Below, piece by piece: positions 48,570 to 58,600 of a stretch of 64,000 nt of DNA. Where the stretch lies: the NCBI RefSeq assembly GCF_024159265.1, contig NZ_JAMYWY010000001.1:3348001-3412000 (forward strand). The letters run 5' to 3'. The notes below the pieces were generated by a model. That model had not been told where the DNA came from. It ran no database searches and worked only from the letters and a program-made list of their open reading frames with translations. The translations under genes and the position numbers were made by a program. The first letter of the stretch is position 1; every line of letters begins with the position of its first letter. The DNA comes from Paenibacillus sp. 1781tsa1 (GTDB taxonomy: Bacteria; Bacillota; Bacilli; Paenibacillales; Paenibacillaceae).

Positions 48570-48698
48570 TTATCTGCACTCCTTATTTATTTTGATAAAT
48601 ATATATAGTACTTATTATGTATTATATTAAATTTAAATATTGATGTAGAATTTTTTTATAAGATATAGATCAAATTTGAAATACCAAAAACCTGACTT

Positions 48699-48924
48699 TA
48701 TAAGTTGAACTACTGATTTACACAATAACGGAGAGGACAGAAAAAACCTGAAAAAGCGAAGCTAAAAGCTTTCTGGAAGAAAGCTGCATCGGAAGCATAC
48801 GCTTCGCCTTTAGCCCCGGATTTTCCCCTTTAGAAAGGGAATCGAAAAGTCTGGGGATAACAGCGATTGGAAGGTTGTTCTGTCAGCGTAGTGTCAGTGT
48901 AAATAATTTTGAGTTCAACTTATA
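48699..48924. repeat. 226-bp multibranched palindromic element
   Basis: Outer arms TATAAGTTGAAC (48699-48710) and GTTCAACTTATA (48913-48924) are perfect. Nested inside are ATTTACAC/GTGTAAAT (48716-48723 with 48897-48904), GACAGAA/TTCTGTC (48736-48742 with 48878-48884) and AACCT/AGGTT (48745-48749 with 48872-48876). The centre holds GCGAAGC/GCTTCGC (48756-48762 with 48801-48807) enclosing AGCTTTC-N5-GAAAGCT, and a hairpin 48814-48824 with 48846-48856 capped by CCCTTT/AAAGGG. It has no ORF. It could be a structured leader RNA or a MITE-like repeat. Confidence 0.7.
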
Positions 48925-48954
48925 TAGAACCAAAACATAAGGTAGGTGTCTTTG

Positions 48955-49701
48955 ATGAAAATCGATGTGAATAACATAGCTAAAAATCTGAATACACCCC
49001 TAACGGCTCCGGCATACCCAATGCCACCGTACAAATTCGTGAATCGTGAATACTTGAATATTATTTACCGAACCGATGAAAAAGCATTGCGAGCAGCCGT
49101 ACCCGAGCCTTTGGAAATTACTGATGCATTGGTTAAATTCGAAGTGATGTGGATGCCCGATGTATCTGGATTGGGTGCCTACACGGAAGCTGGACAAGTT
49201 ATCCCTGTGCAATTCAATGGGGAGGAAGGCGATTATGTGCATTCGATGTACGTAGACAATTTCCCCGCGATAGCCAGTGGTCGAGAGCTCACCGCCTATC
49301 CGAAAAAGCTGGGCGCACCCAAGTTGTATACCGATTCAGATACACTTGTTGGCACACTTGATTATGGAACGCTGCGTGTAGCCACGGCAACGATGGGCTA
49401 TAAACATGTGGAGATGGATAAAGATATCGCCAAACGCGAAATATGCCGACCTAACTTCATGATTAAGATTGCGACAGACTATACCGGGAATTTAAGAATA
49501 TGTGATCTGATCCGAACTCAGATTACAGACATCGAAGTGAAAGAGGCTTGGACAGGACCTGCCCGGCTCCAACTGTTCGAACACGCATTGGCACCTCTTG
49601 CAGATCTGCCTGTGTTGGAAGTGGTGTCGGCTTCTCATATCCTTACCAACTTAACCTTAAACGCTGCACAACCTGTATACAACTACCTGGAAGAGAAATA
49701 A
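48955..49701 (+). CDS. adc: Acetoacetate decarboxylase
   Basis: ATG 48955 lies six bases after TAGGTG; GTG 48946 is in that site. The 248 residues match the ADC family, with the Schiff-base lysine pair in ELTAYPKKLGAPKL (Lys117/118), close to Lys115/116 of clostridial Adc. It decarboxylates acetoacetate or a related beta-keto acid in the cytoplasm. It is followed 14 bases later by a PanE-like reductase gene, an uncommon partnership, so the true substrate may be another keto acid. Confidence 0.9.
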   Translation: MKIDVNNIAKNLNTPLTAPAYPMPPYKFVNREYLNIIYRTDEKALRAAVPEPLEITDALVKFEVMWMPDVSGLGAYTEAGQVIPVQFNGEEGDYVHSMYVDNFPAIASGRELTAYPKKLGAPKLYTDSDTLVGTLDYGTLRVATATMGYKHVEMDKDIAKREICRPNFMIKIATDYTGNLRICDLIRTQITDIEVKEAWTGPARLQLFEHALAPLADLPVLEVVSASHILTNLTLNAAQPVYNYLEEK

Positions 49702-49715
49702 GGAGGAAATATAAA

Positions 49716-50750
49716 ATGAGAATTGCAATTGTAGGAGCAGGATCTTTGGGAACCATCGTAGGTGCATACCTTGCGGATGGTGGACTGGACGTTGAGTTAA
49801 TTGATGCATATCGAGAACATGTTGAAGCTTTAAATCAAACGGGTGCTAAAGTAACGGGTACCACGGAGTTTCAGGCCAAAGTAAAAGCAATTACGCCTGA
49901 TCAGAAATCAGGACAATATGACCTCGTTTTACTTTTGACCAAACAACTCTATAACGATTCGATTCTTCAGGAATTACTTCCATTCTTGAAAGAAGACAGT
50001 ATGGTGTGTTCCTTGCAGAACGGGATTCCGGAAGAAAAAGTGGCGTCCATTGTTGGCGAAAAACGTGTCATTGCAGGCTCCGTTGAGTTTGGCGCTACGT
50101 TTATTAAACCAGGTGTATCAAGTCTCACAACCGAGTACACTCAATTTAAGCAGTATGCTTTTCAGATTGGTGAATTGAATGGTGAGATCACCGAACGAAT
50201 TCAACGCGTGAAATCGGTGTTGGACCTTGTAGGTGGAACACATATTTCTGATAATCTGGTTGGAACCAAATGGTCCAAATTGCTGATCAACAATGCATTC
50301 AGTGGTTTGTCCGCTGCATTGAATGGGGAATATGGGGACATCATCGATCATGAAGCTGGCATTGTGAGTGCAGCTCATATTGCGGACGAGACGATTAAAG
50401 TTGCTCGCGCCAATGGGGTCACATTGGTTAAAATGAATGGATTCGACATCGCTTCACTCGAACTGAACAGCAAAGAAGATATCCCTGAACGGGTGAAAAC
50501 ATTACGTTACGTGATGGAGCCCTCCAGACTGCTCAAAGCAAGCATGCTTCAAGATCTGGAGAAGAACCGCAAAACAGAGATTGATTATATTAACGGGGTG
50601 GTTTCAAGCAAGGCAGAAGGTACCGGAATTGCGACACCTTATAATGATTTGGTTGTAAAACTGGTCAAATCTGCTGAAGAAACACAAACCGTTCCTGATT
50701 TTGACACGAATATAAAAGCTTTTGAAGAACTGTTAAGTACACAAAAATAA
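49716..50750 (+). CDS. Ketopantoate reductase (PanE/ApbA) family oxidoreductase
   Basis: ATG 49716 follows AAGGAGGAAATATAAA. The 344-residue protein has an N-terminal Rossmann domain (IAIVGAGSLGTIVGAYLA), a conserved LLLTKQL/SLQNGIPEE stretch, and the catalytic Lys in KWSKLLINNAFSGL (about 190-203). It reduces a 2-keto or related acid with NADPH. It lacks panB/panC neighbours and is coupled to a decarboxylase gene, so pantothenate synthesis is not the obvious role. Confidence 0.85.
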   Translation: MRIAIVGAGSLGTIVGAYLADGGLDVELIDAYREHVEALNQTGAKVTGTTEFQAKVKAITPDQKSGQYDLVLLLTKQLYNDSILQELLPFLKEDSMVCSLQNGIPEEKVASIVGEKRVIAGSVEFGATFIKPGVSSLTTEYTQFKQYAFQIGELNGEITERIQRVKSVLDLVGGTHISDNLVGTKWSKLLINNAFSGLSAALNGEYGDIIDHEAGIVSAAHIADETIKVARANGVTLVKMNGFDIASLELNSKEDIPERVKTLRYVMEPSRLLKASMLQDLEKNRKTEIDYINGVVSSKAEGTGIATPYNDLVVKLVKSAEETQTVPDFDTNIKAFEELLSTQK

Positions 50751-50809
50751 ATTCATATGTTTACACTGAAGGGGCTTTCTCCAAAGGAGTGGTCTCTCTT
50801 CCTAAGCGC

Positions 50810-51002
50810 TAACGAATCTACCGCATCTTATATGACTGATTATCAACATATACAAGATTTAACGAACCTGATTAACGCTATTCGTCCTAAAACGGTGCCA
50901 ATATCTAAAAAATTGACCGAATCAAGAGAATAACGTCTCTGTGATTCGTTAGATCTCGGAACTAGGCCAATGAGAGCGAATAGCGTGTGTCAAATTCATT
51001 AC
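50810..51002. repeat. Overlapping palindromic repeats, CTAACGAA type
   Basis: CTAACGAATC (50810-50819) pairs with GATTCGTTAG (50944-50953). A 25-base arm from 50861 pairs with 50978-51002 at 19 of 25 positions, including ten consecutive bases (ACGCTATTCG with CGAATAGCGT). The two pairings cross each other, so the DNA may hold two nested insertions of a repeat or an RNA with alternative folds. There is no ORF. The ends resemble the element at 36.1 kb. Confidence 0.5.
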
Positions 51003-51023
51003 AACAAAATCACATTAATTAGG

Positions 51024-51068
51024 GGTGTCCTCCGTCATATTTATGACTTGTGGGACATCCTTGTTTGT
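51024..51068 (+). terminator. Possible terminator or hairpin
   Basis: GGGTGTCC (51024-51031) pairs with GGACATCC (51054-51061, one G-U), with an inner GTCATA/TATGAC-like stem, then TTGTTTGTTG. It is far from the upstream gene, so its use is uncertain. Confidence 0.45.
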
Positions 51069-51069
51069 T

Positions 51070-51260
51070 GTATTGGCAAACAGAGTCGGACTTTCAGGAT
51101 TTTATAACCAAACTTTGAACTGGAGCGTAATTGATATGCATCCAAGGTCTGCCATGAATGATCAGTTGTTATACCGATTCGGTGGGGCGAAAGCCGAGAG
51201 GTGATTGCTACAAAAAAATAACTTGCTGTATAAGGGATTAATAACCTTTGGATAATAATG
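51070..51260. other. Gap before the codBA promoter, no feature recognised
   Basis: Roughly 190 bases with no supported gene. An open plus-strand stretch of about 48 codons (51064-51210) has no start or ribosome site and is short enough to be chance. Confidence 0.4.
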
Positions 51261-51263
51261 ACA

Positions 51264-51292
51264 TTGACAACTGCAGGTTTTTCCAAAATAAT
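51264..51292 (+). promoter_or_regulatory. Promoter of the codBA operon
   Basis: A consensus TTGACA (51264-51269) and AATAAT (51287-51292), 17 bases apart, lie just upstream of the PyrR leader. Confidence 0.65.
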
Positions 51293-51314
51293 AGTATGTA
51301 ATTGAATACTGGTA

Positions 51315-51474
51315 CCTTTAATTCAGTCCAGAGAGGCTGGCAAGGGCAGCGGATTTCATAATCTCGCGAGAATCAGGGCATATCCCGTCATGGGATGCTC
51401 TGTGTCTTCGCGCGGGTTATGATGCAAAAAGAGGCTACTTGTCGGTATATAACTTGACGAGTAGCCTCTTTTTT
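51315..51474 (+). promoter_or_regulatory. PyrR-type attenuator leader
   Basis: AGTCCAGAGAGGCT (51325-51338) matches the PyrR-binding loop consensus ARUCCNGNGAGGYU and is bracketed by CAG/CTG and CCTT/AAGG pairing. A long hairpin (about 51363-51412) follows. The terminator has GAGGCTACTTGTC (51431-51443) paired with GACGAGTAGCCTC (51456-51468), then TTTTTT. When UMP/UTP is high, PyrR should hold the first stem and favour termination before codB. Confidence 0.9.
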
Positions 51475-51519
51475 CTGCTTTTTTTGGTATCAGATACACT
51501 TTACGTTGGGGGTATTCTG

Positions 51520-52797
51520 ATGAGCAAACAAGATCAAGAGTTTTCATGGCAAGCTGTGCCGAAAGGACAAAGAAACAACTTTTGGAAGACGTTATCCGTC
51601 ATGCTCGGTTTTACATTTTTCTCAGCAAGCATGCTGGCAGGAGGCACGTTGGGCGTCAGCTTGACGTTCATGGAGTTCATTGGCATCGTGCTTGCAGGTA
51701 ATCTGGTGCTTGGTATCTATACAGGGGCACTGGCGCATATCGCTGCCAAAACAGGCTTGTCCACACATTTGCTCGCTAAGTATGCATTCGGTGCAAAAGG
51801 ATCGTATCTGCCTTCGTTCCTTCTAGGCTTCACACAGGTCGGATGGTTCGGAGTCGGCGTAGCCATGTTCGCGATTCCGGTCGCCAAAGCCATGGATTGG
51901 AACGTGTATCTGTTGATCATTGTGTTTGGACTTGCCATGACGGCATCCGCCATCTTCGGTATGAAGTCACTCGTCATTCTCGGTTATATCGCAGTTCCTG
52001 CAATTGCCATTCTCGGTGGATACTCCATGTTCGAAGGTGCAGGTTCGCTGGGAGGTTTGCAGGGGTTGCTTGAATACACGCCGACACAGTCACTTACTGC
52101 GGCGGCCGCATTAACGATCTGTATCGGATCATTCATCAGTGGCGGAACACTGACACCCGATTTTGCCCGGTTCTCCCGTACATCCAAACAGGCAGTTACC
52201 GCAACCGTTATTGCTTTCTTCTTGGGTAACTCACTTATGTTTCTGTTCGGAGCAGTTGGCGCAATGGCCTATAACCTGGCTGATATCTCGGAGGTCATGT
52301 TCCTGCAAGGATTGATCATCCCGGCGATCATCGTTCTGGGCTTGAATATTTGGACGACGAATGATAATGCACTGTACGCTTCAGGTCTTGGTTTTGCCAA
52401 CATCACCAAAATTTCAAAGAAATTCTTCGTCGTTGTTAACGGCATCGTCGGTACTGTATTCGCCATGTGGATGTACAACAACTTCGTCAGTTTCCTTAAC
52501 GTACTGGGCGCGGCGGTACCATCCATCGGAGCTATTATTATTGCAGATTACTTCATTGTGAAACGTAGAAACTATAAGCCATTTGCTGACATGTCGTTCA
52601 AAAATGTAAACTGGGTAGCGATGGTCGCTTGGGCCATAGGCGTGGCATTCGCCCAACTGGCTCCTGGCGTAACACCACTGAACGCACTACTTGGTACAGC
52701 AGTAGCCTATATCGTCTTGATGTTAATTGTTCCTGCCAAAGATTCCAAAGAAATGGGGAAAACAAATGATTATACAGAACGCAAAATTGCGGGGTAA
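51520..52797 (+). CDS. codB: Cytosine permease (NCS1 family)
   Basis: ATG 51520 follows GGGGGT; the frame runs back into the terminator but that part is not translated. The 425 residues have about 12 spans and match CodB features such as [20 protein letters not shown] and the C-terminal [18 protein letters not shown]. It imports cytosine with a proton or sodium ion. It sits behind a PyrR attenuator and overlaps codA by 32 bases, forming a cytosine salvage operon. Confidence 0.93.
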   Translation: MSKQDQEFSWQAVPKGQRNNFWKTLSVMLGFTFFSASMLAGGTLGVSLTFMEFIGIVLAGNLVLGIYTGALAHIAAKTGLSTHLLAKYAFGAKGSYLPSFLLGFTQVGWFGVGVAMFAIPVAKAMDWNVYLLIIVFGLAMTASAIFGMKSLVILGYIAVPAIAILGGYSMFEGAGSLGGLQGLLEYTPTQSLTAAAALTICIGSFISGGTLTPDFARFSRTSKQAVTATVIAFFLGNSLMFLFGAVGAMAYNLADISEVMFLQGLIIPAIIVLGLNIWTTNDNALYASGLGFANITKISKKFFVVVNGIVGTVFAMWMYNNFVSFLNVLGAAVPSIGAIIIADYFIVKRRNYKPFADMSFKNVNWVAMVAWAIGVAFAQLAPGVTPLNALLGTAVAYIVLMLIVPAKDSKEMGKTNDYTERKIAG

Positions 52798-54034
52798 AGA
52801 AGGACTATGGAATATTGTTGTGAAAGACGGGAAGTTTGACCGAATCACGCAGTCGCAGGAGGTGAACGACAATGAAGAGATCCTCGATGTCAACGGATCG
52901 CTGGTCCTGCCACCATTCATTGAACCTCATATTCATCTCGATACAACGCTCACAGCAGGTGAACCGGAATGGAATCTCAGCGGGACACTGTTCGAAGGTA
53001 TCCAGCGCTGGTCAGAGCGCAAGGCTTTCTTGACACATGAGGATGTCAAAACACGTTCCAAAACAGCATTAAAGTGGCAATTGGCACAGGGCATCCAACA
53101 TGTACGGACTCATGTGGACGTTACCGATCCAAGCTTGATCGCAGCTAAAGCGATGCTTGAAGTCAAAGAAGAAATGGCTCCATATATGGACATTCAGCTT
53201 GTTGCTTTCCCACAGGAAGGCATCCACTCTTATCCAAACGGTGCAGAATTGCTGGAAGAGTCACTGAAAATGGGCGTTGACGTGGTCGGTGGCATTCCAC
53301 ACTTCGAATTCACCCGGGAATATGGCGTTGATTCCATGAAAGTTGCGTTTGATCTGGCCGAAAAATACGATCGTCTGATCGACATCCATTGTGATGAAAT
53401 CGATGACGAGCAATCTCGTTTCGTAGAAGTTGTTGCCAAGGAAGCCTACGAACGTGGACTGGGCTCACGCACAACGGCAAGCCACACAACAGCAATGGGG
53501 TCATATAATGACGCTTATACGTACAAATTATTCCGTCTGCTTAAAATGGCTAATTTGAATTTTGTCTCCAATCCGCTAGTCAACATTCACTTGCAGGGAC
53601 GTTTCGATACGTATCCGAAGAGAAGAGGACTGACTCGGGTCAAAGAGTTGCAGGAAGCGGGTCTGAATGTGTGCTTTGGTCACGATGACATTTTCGATCC
53701 GTGGTATCCGCTGGGTACAGGTAACATGCTGCAAGTGCTGCACATGGGGATTCATGCATCGCAGCTGCTTGGTTACGACCAAATCGTGAATTCGATTGAC
53801 CTCATTACCAAAAACAGCGCAAGAACGTTACACATCGAGGATGTATACGGTATTGAAGAAGGCAAACCTGCTAACTTCATCGTACTTGAAGCAGAGAACG
53901 AATATGAGGCTGTTCGCAAACAAGCTGGCGTGCTTTATTCCTTCAGAGGCGGTCGTAAAATTGCAGAATCGAAGCCAAGGGACACTTCAATCTTTTTTGA
54001 AGGCAGTTCAGAGAAAGTTACTTTCAATAAATAG
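52766..54034 (+). CDS. codA: Cytosine deaminase
   Basis: ATG 52766 ([10 protein letters not shown]) lies inside the end of codB. The 422-residue amidohydrolase converts cytosine to uracil and ammonia. Metal and catalytic residues are visible: EPHIHLDTT (HxH), [11 protein letters not shown] (His and Glu), [12 protein letters not shown] and [13 protein letters not shown] (metal Asp). The fold and length match E. coli CodA. Uracil then enters the pyrimidine salvage route, which explains the PyrR control. A tail fragment of a paralogue is found at 28.7 kb. Confidence 0.95.
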   Translation: MIIQNAKLRGKEGLWNIVVKDGKFDRITQSQEVNDNEEILDVNGSLVLPPFIEPHIHLDTTLTAGEPEWNLSGTLFEGIQRWSERKAFLTHEDVKTRSKTALKWQLAQGIQHVRTHVDVTDPSLIAAKAMLEVKEEMAPYMDIQLVAFPQEGIHSYPNGAELLEESLKMGVDVVGGIPHFEFTREYGVDSMKVAFDLAEKYDRLIDIHCDEIDDEQSRFVEVVAKEAYERGLGSRTTASHTTAMGSYNDAYTYKLFRLLKMANLNFVSNPLVNIHLQGRFDTYPKRRGLTRVKELQEAGLNVCFGHDDIFDPWYPLGTGNMLQVLHMGIHASQLLGYDQIVNSIDLITKNSARTLHIEDVYGIEEGKPANFIVLEAENEYEAVRKQAGVLYSFRGGRKIAESKPRDTSIFFEGSSEKVTFNK

Positions 54035-54090
54035 ATAGATATCAGTCTATTGCTGTCTGCATGTAAATGATGAAAAATATGTTTCCATTG

Positions 54091-54117
54091 AAAGTCGCTA
54101 TTTTAGCGGCTTTTTTT
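54091..54117 (+). terminator. Terminator of codBA
   Basis: AAAGTCGCT pairs with AGCGGCTTT (one G-U) and runs into seven T residues. Confidence 0.92.
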
Positions 54118-54199
54118 GCTTTTTTGTACTGATTACGCAATGCATTATGCTACTGGAGCCAGAAGAGCGAAAAGGTGCTCCTGAGCAACAACTCAACAC

Positions 54200-55333
54200 T
54201 CAACCAACCTTAAGGTCTCCACTAGCAGCTTGCTTCCCGCCTTTTTTACGAATAAAGCTAAGAATTAGCAGCAGCAGTGGTAACAAACCAAATAAAAAAA
54301 TGGACATATTACCGAGAAAATCACCCAATGCTAACGTTTCCTCCAGGTTTTTAGGCAAGTAAGCAATCAAATAAAGCACGGGTAACATCGCAAATTGTAT
54401 TCCGGTAATCTTTTTGAGACGAAACAAATCTCGAATACCAATGGATGCAAAATAGTGCTTAAAGGCATAGGTTGCGAAAATTTGCATCAGCCAAAATACG
54501 ATGAAAAGCGATTCATAACGCTCAAATAAAAATCCCTCAATTTCAAAACTTCGAACCATATCAAACGTTGGCCACATCCGTGTCTCAACACCCGACAATG
54601 ATAAATTTCCCACGACTGTAACAATGGTTACCATATATATAATCGTACATATAAGTATGCTGAAAATAGCAGTCTTATTACTTGCCTTTACGTCTGTCAT
54701 GTAAGCTGTGACGATGAGCAAAACTTCATATCCGGAGTAGGATAGACATGAAGGCTTAAGTCCCTTTAATACAGGCATGATCCCCTCACCCAGAACCGGT
54801 CTGAGATTATTGATATCAAACATTTTAGTACTTAAAAGGAACACCAACGCGAGCAACACCAGCGTAACGGGCAGAACGATTGAAAAGACACGGATGATGA
54901 CCTTAAGACCACCCGTTAGCATGTAAATACCAATCCACAAACTGACCATAATCGTGACCCAACTAGGGGTACGCTCAAGGATGTACATACTTGTAATTTC
55001 AGCCATGACTCTGACTTCGAATGAACATAGAACAATAAAATATACGATAATTAAAAGTCCTAATAGATAAGAAATCCATTTTCCTGTGATCTCAGGAATA
55101 AACTCGAACACGGTTTTACCGGGAAATCGACGACATAAAGTTACAAGAAGCAGGCTGATTATGGTTACGACCAGGCCAGCCAGAATGACGGAGATCCATA
55201 CATCTGGTGTTTTTACCGCCTTGCTAATCGTACGAGGAAGCGTTAGTATTCCTGCACCAAGGATTGAGTTAATAACTACAATTATTACTTCAGAGGTACT
55301 GATTGTTGATGCGGATGTCCTCACAGGCTTCAC
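54200..55333 (-). CDS. Spore germination permease (GerKB/GerAB family)
   Basis: The 377-residue protein has about ten membrane spans and the GerAB-type amino acid permease layout, including INSILGAGILTLPRTI near the N-terminus and GLKPSCLSYSGYEVLLI (about 190-206). Such proteins form the ligand-sensing B subunit of inner-membrane germinant receptors. No A or C subunit gene lies nearby, so it is an orphan. The weak hairpin at 54154-54174 could end it. Its C-terminus is basic (FIRKKGGKQAA). Confidence 0.85.
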   Translation of the reverse strand: MKPVRTSASTISTSEVIIVVINSILGAGILTLPRTISKAVKTPDVWISVILAGLVVTIISLLLVTLCRRFPGKTVFEFIPEITGKWISYLLGLLIIVYFIVLCSFEVRVMAEITSMYILERTPSWVTIMVSLWIGIYMLTGGLKVIIRVFSIVLPVTLVLLALVFLLSTKMFDINNLRPVLGEGIMPVLKGLKPSCLSYSGYEVLLIVTAYMTDVKASNKTAIFSILICTIIYMVTIVTVVGNLSLSGVETRMWPTFDMVRSFEIEGFLFERYESLFIVFWLMQIFATYAFKHYFASIGIRDLFRLKKITGIQFAMLPVLYLIAYLPKNLEETLALGDFLGNMSIFLFGLLPLLLLILSFIRKKGGKQAASGDLKVG

Positions 55334-55620
55334 TCCAAACTGGAGAATTTGTTTGTAGTGTTACCCAACTCAACTATTTTATGTAAGAATTCAATTCGAT
55401 CAGTTAAGCTTATTACCCATGAAATATATATTATAGTTTTGAACAAATAGATTGATTCTGTCTCTCTAATTGTAACAACTAAATCTTATATGAACTTAGT
55501 AAAATGTAATTTTTTACATAAGTTTTACATTCAGGTAATGGACCCTTGATTTCGTCTTGTTATGCTAGTTCTGTTTGGAATTACATAAGCCAATCTATTA
55601 AACAGACAAGGGAGAGAATT

Positions 55621-58600
55621 ATGATCAGTCACTTCTACAAAAAGATGTTACCCATCCTGTTATCGCTTTCTTTGATATTCGGATGGTTCGCGGGTATTGG
55701 GGGAGTAAATTCCGCTCAAGCCGCATCGTTATCTGACCCTGACATTCTGTTAGAACGCAATGCCAATTGGAGATACTTCGATCAAGGGCAGAATCTGGAA
55801 TCGCAATGGCGTACTTCATACGATGATTCATCATGGGAATTTGGACCCGCCCCGTTTGGCTACAAGGATAACGGTAACGGTATAAGCACTTCCTATTTCG
55901 GGCCTCTCAAAACGGAAGTGAGCTATGGTGAAGATAAAAAGTTAAAATACCGCACGACCTATTTAAGAACAAACCTAACCGTTAATAAGGATGAAATTGA
56001 TGGCTATGGACAAATTCTCGGTACATTCGGGATTGATGATGGGGCAGTTATCTATGTAAACGGTGTGGAAGTACGTCGCTTTGGCATGCCTGAGGGTGAC
56101 ATTCAGTACCAGACCAAAGCAACATCCAGTCAGGACTTGCCTGTAATGTATGAGGACATAGATCTGACCGAACCGCTGAAAGCCTACCTGCACGATGGCA
56201 ACAACGAAATTGCGGTCGAAGTTCATCAACAAAGCGATAGCAGCTCAGATTTGTATTTTGATATGGAACTTAAAGCGTTGGCGGAAGCGCCATCACTGGA
56301 TATCAGTAAAGTAACAGTTACCTTCTATGGTGATGCAACAACGAGTAAAGGCTTCACTTGGTATACACCTCTTGCATCCACACAAAGCACTGTTCAAGTG
56401 GTGCCGAACCAAGGAACGGCTGTTGACTTCAGTCAGGCCCAAAGCTTCAACGGGCGCTCGTCCGTGGCTTCCAACTCTCCGGGAGAGATGGTGCATAAGG
56501 CGGAAGCAACAGATCTTATTCCGGATACCTCCTATTATTTTCGCGTTGGCGATCAAGATCTGGGCGTTTGGAGTGAGGTTGGCACATTCAAAACAGCTCC
56601 CACGAACGGAGCCTTTACGTTTATTGACCTGACGGATACCCAAGCTAAGGAAGAGGATGAGGCTATTCTATCTGGCTCTACGCTCTCCAAAGCGTTGACC
56701 CAGGTTCCAGATGCTGCGTTTGTTGTTCATAATGGGGATGTTGTAGAAAATGGAACGTCAGAGCAGGAATGGAACTGGTTGCTTGGTCACTCCCAATCCA
56801 GTCTGATGAACACGACCATTGCACCATCCGCGGGTAATCATGAGAACAAGAATTATGCGTTCTACGAGCACTTTAACCTGAAGCAACCAGACAATGCTGC
56901 AACAGTAACAGGTGCTTACTATTCTTATGATTACAGCAAAGCTCATTTTATCGTACTGAACTCCAACGAAAATTCCACGGAATACGCGAACTTCTCCAAC
57001 GAGCAAGTGGCATGGATGAAGCAGGATGTGGAAGAGGCAAAAGCTGCCGGAGCAGAGTGGATCATCGTCAACATTCATAAAGGGCCGTATACGACATCCA
57101 ATCACGCCACAGACAGCGATATTATCGGTGCAAACGGTGTACGAAATAAAATTGCTCCGTTGATGAATGAACTGGGCATCGATTTGGTTCTTCAAGGACA
57201 TGACCATATCTATGCACGGACAAAGCCCATAAAAAGCGATGGCACGGCTGAAGACGTGTCCAAAATTAAGGAGACTCTGAACGGACAGCGTATCGAATAC
57301 GCAGTGAAGCCTGATGGAACGATCTATATGATTCCAGCTACCGCAGGGGCAAAAGTATATTTTAAGAACCAAAAGCCAGAACTAGGTGAAGCATATTTCA
57401 GCTTGTTCGAGCGTGCTGAAGAGAATCATGCAAGGCAGTATGGTGATACTACAAGCACAGCCAGAGGCCAGGTTCAGAATTTTGTTTCATTCACAATCGA
57501 TGGCGACAAACTTACTGCTGTAACGTATGAGGTTGACCAACATACCAATAACGGAGTGCCGTTCATTGTAGATCAATTCGGAATTCTCAAAGAAACGAAT
57601 ACGGTTCCCGATCCAGAACAGATCAACAAAATAACGGTAACGTTCCATGGAGATCCGACCAAGAGCAAAGGTTTTACATGGTATACATCGGATAAACTAG
57701 TGCAAAGTGACCTTCAAGTCGTGGAGAAAACATCAGCAACACCTGATTTCACACAAGCCAAATGGTTTGAAGGACGTTCTGCTCAGCCTGCCAATGCTGC
57801 AATCGAGCGGATGCACAAAGCAGAAGCGACAGATTTGAAAGCAAATACGAACTATTTCTTCCGTGTAGGCGACGCTTCCAAGCAAGTATGGAGTGCTACA
57901 GGTACGTTCCGTACAGCACCGGCAAAAGGCAAATTCACCTTCATTGATCTGGCGGATACGCAAGCGAAAGAAGAAGATGAGGCTATTCTTTCTTCCGAGA
58001 CGTTGGCCAAAGCACTGGCTACAGTACCCGATGCTCAGTTCGTAGTGCATAACGGTGATATTGTTGATAAAGGTGTCAAAGAAGAACAATGGAACTGGCT
58101 GCTCGGACACTCACAGCAGAGCCTATTGAATACAACCATTGTGCCTTCCTCCGGGAATCATGAGGACGAAAACTATGCTTTCATTGATCATTTTAATGTA
58201 CAGCCTCCGGTGAATTCTGCAACAGAAACTGGAGCTTATTATTCGTACGACTATAGCAATGCGCATTTTGTTGTACTGAATTCCAATGAAGATTCAACGG
58301 AGTATGATAACTTTTCTCTAGAGCAAGTCAAGTGGCTGAAGGAAGATGTTCAGGCTGCCAAGAAAAAGGGAGCCGAATGGATCATCGTCAATATTCACAA
58401 AGGCCCATACACAACATCTAATCATGCAACAGACTCTGACATTATGGGAGTGAATGGAGTACGCTCCAAGATTGCTCCGATCATGGCGGAACTCGACATT
58501 GATTTTGTTCTTCAGGGGCATGACCATATCTATGCACGTACGAAACCGATTGATCAGAAGGGGAACTCACGTCAACCAGCAATGATCACGGAAATGCTAA

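Noticed and set aside
51064..51212. Open frame of about 48 codons before codB
   Set aside because: No start, no ribosome site and a length that can occur by chance.
56758..57372. A 204-codon minus-strand open frame, with a similar one at 58318-58527
   Set aside because: Antisense to the two phosphoesterase copies; the duplication itself produces matching shadows.
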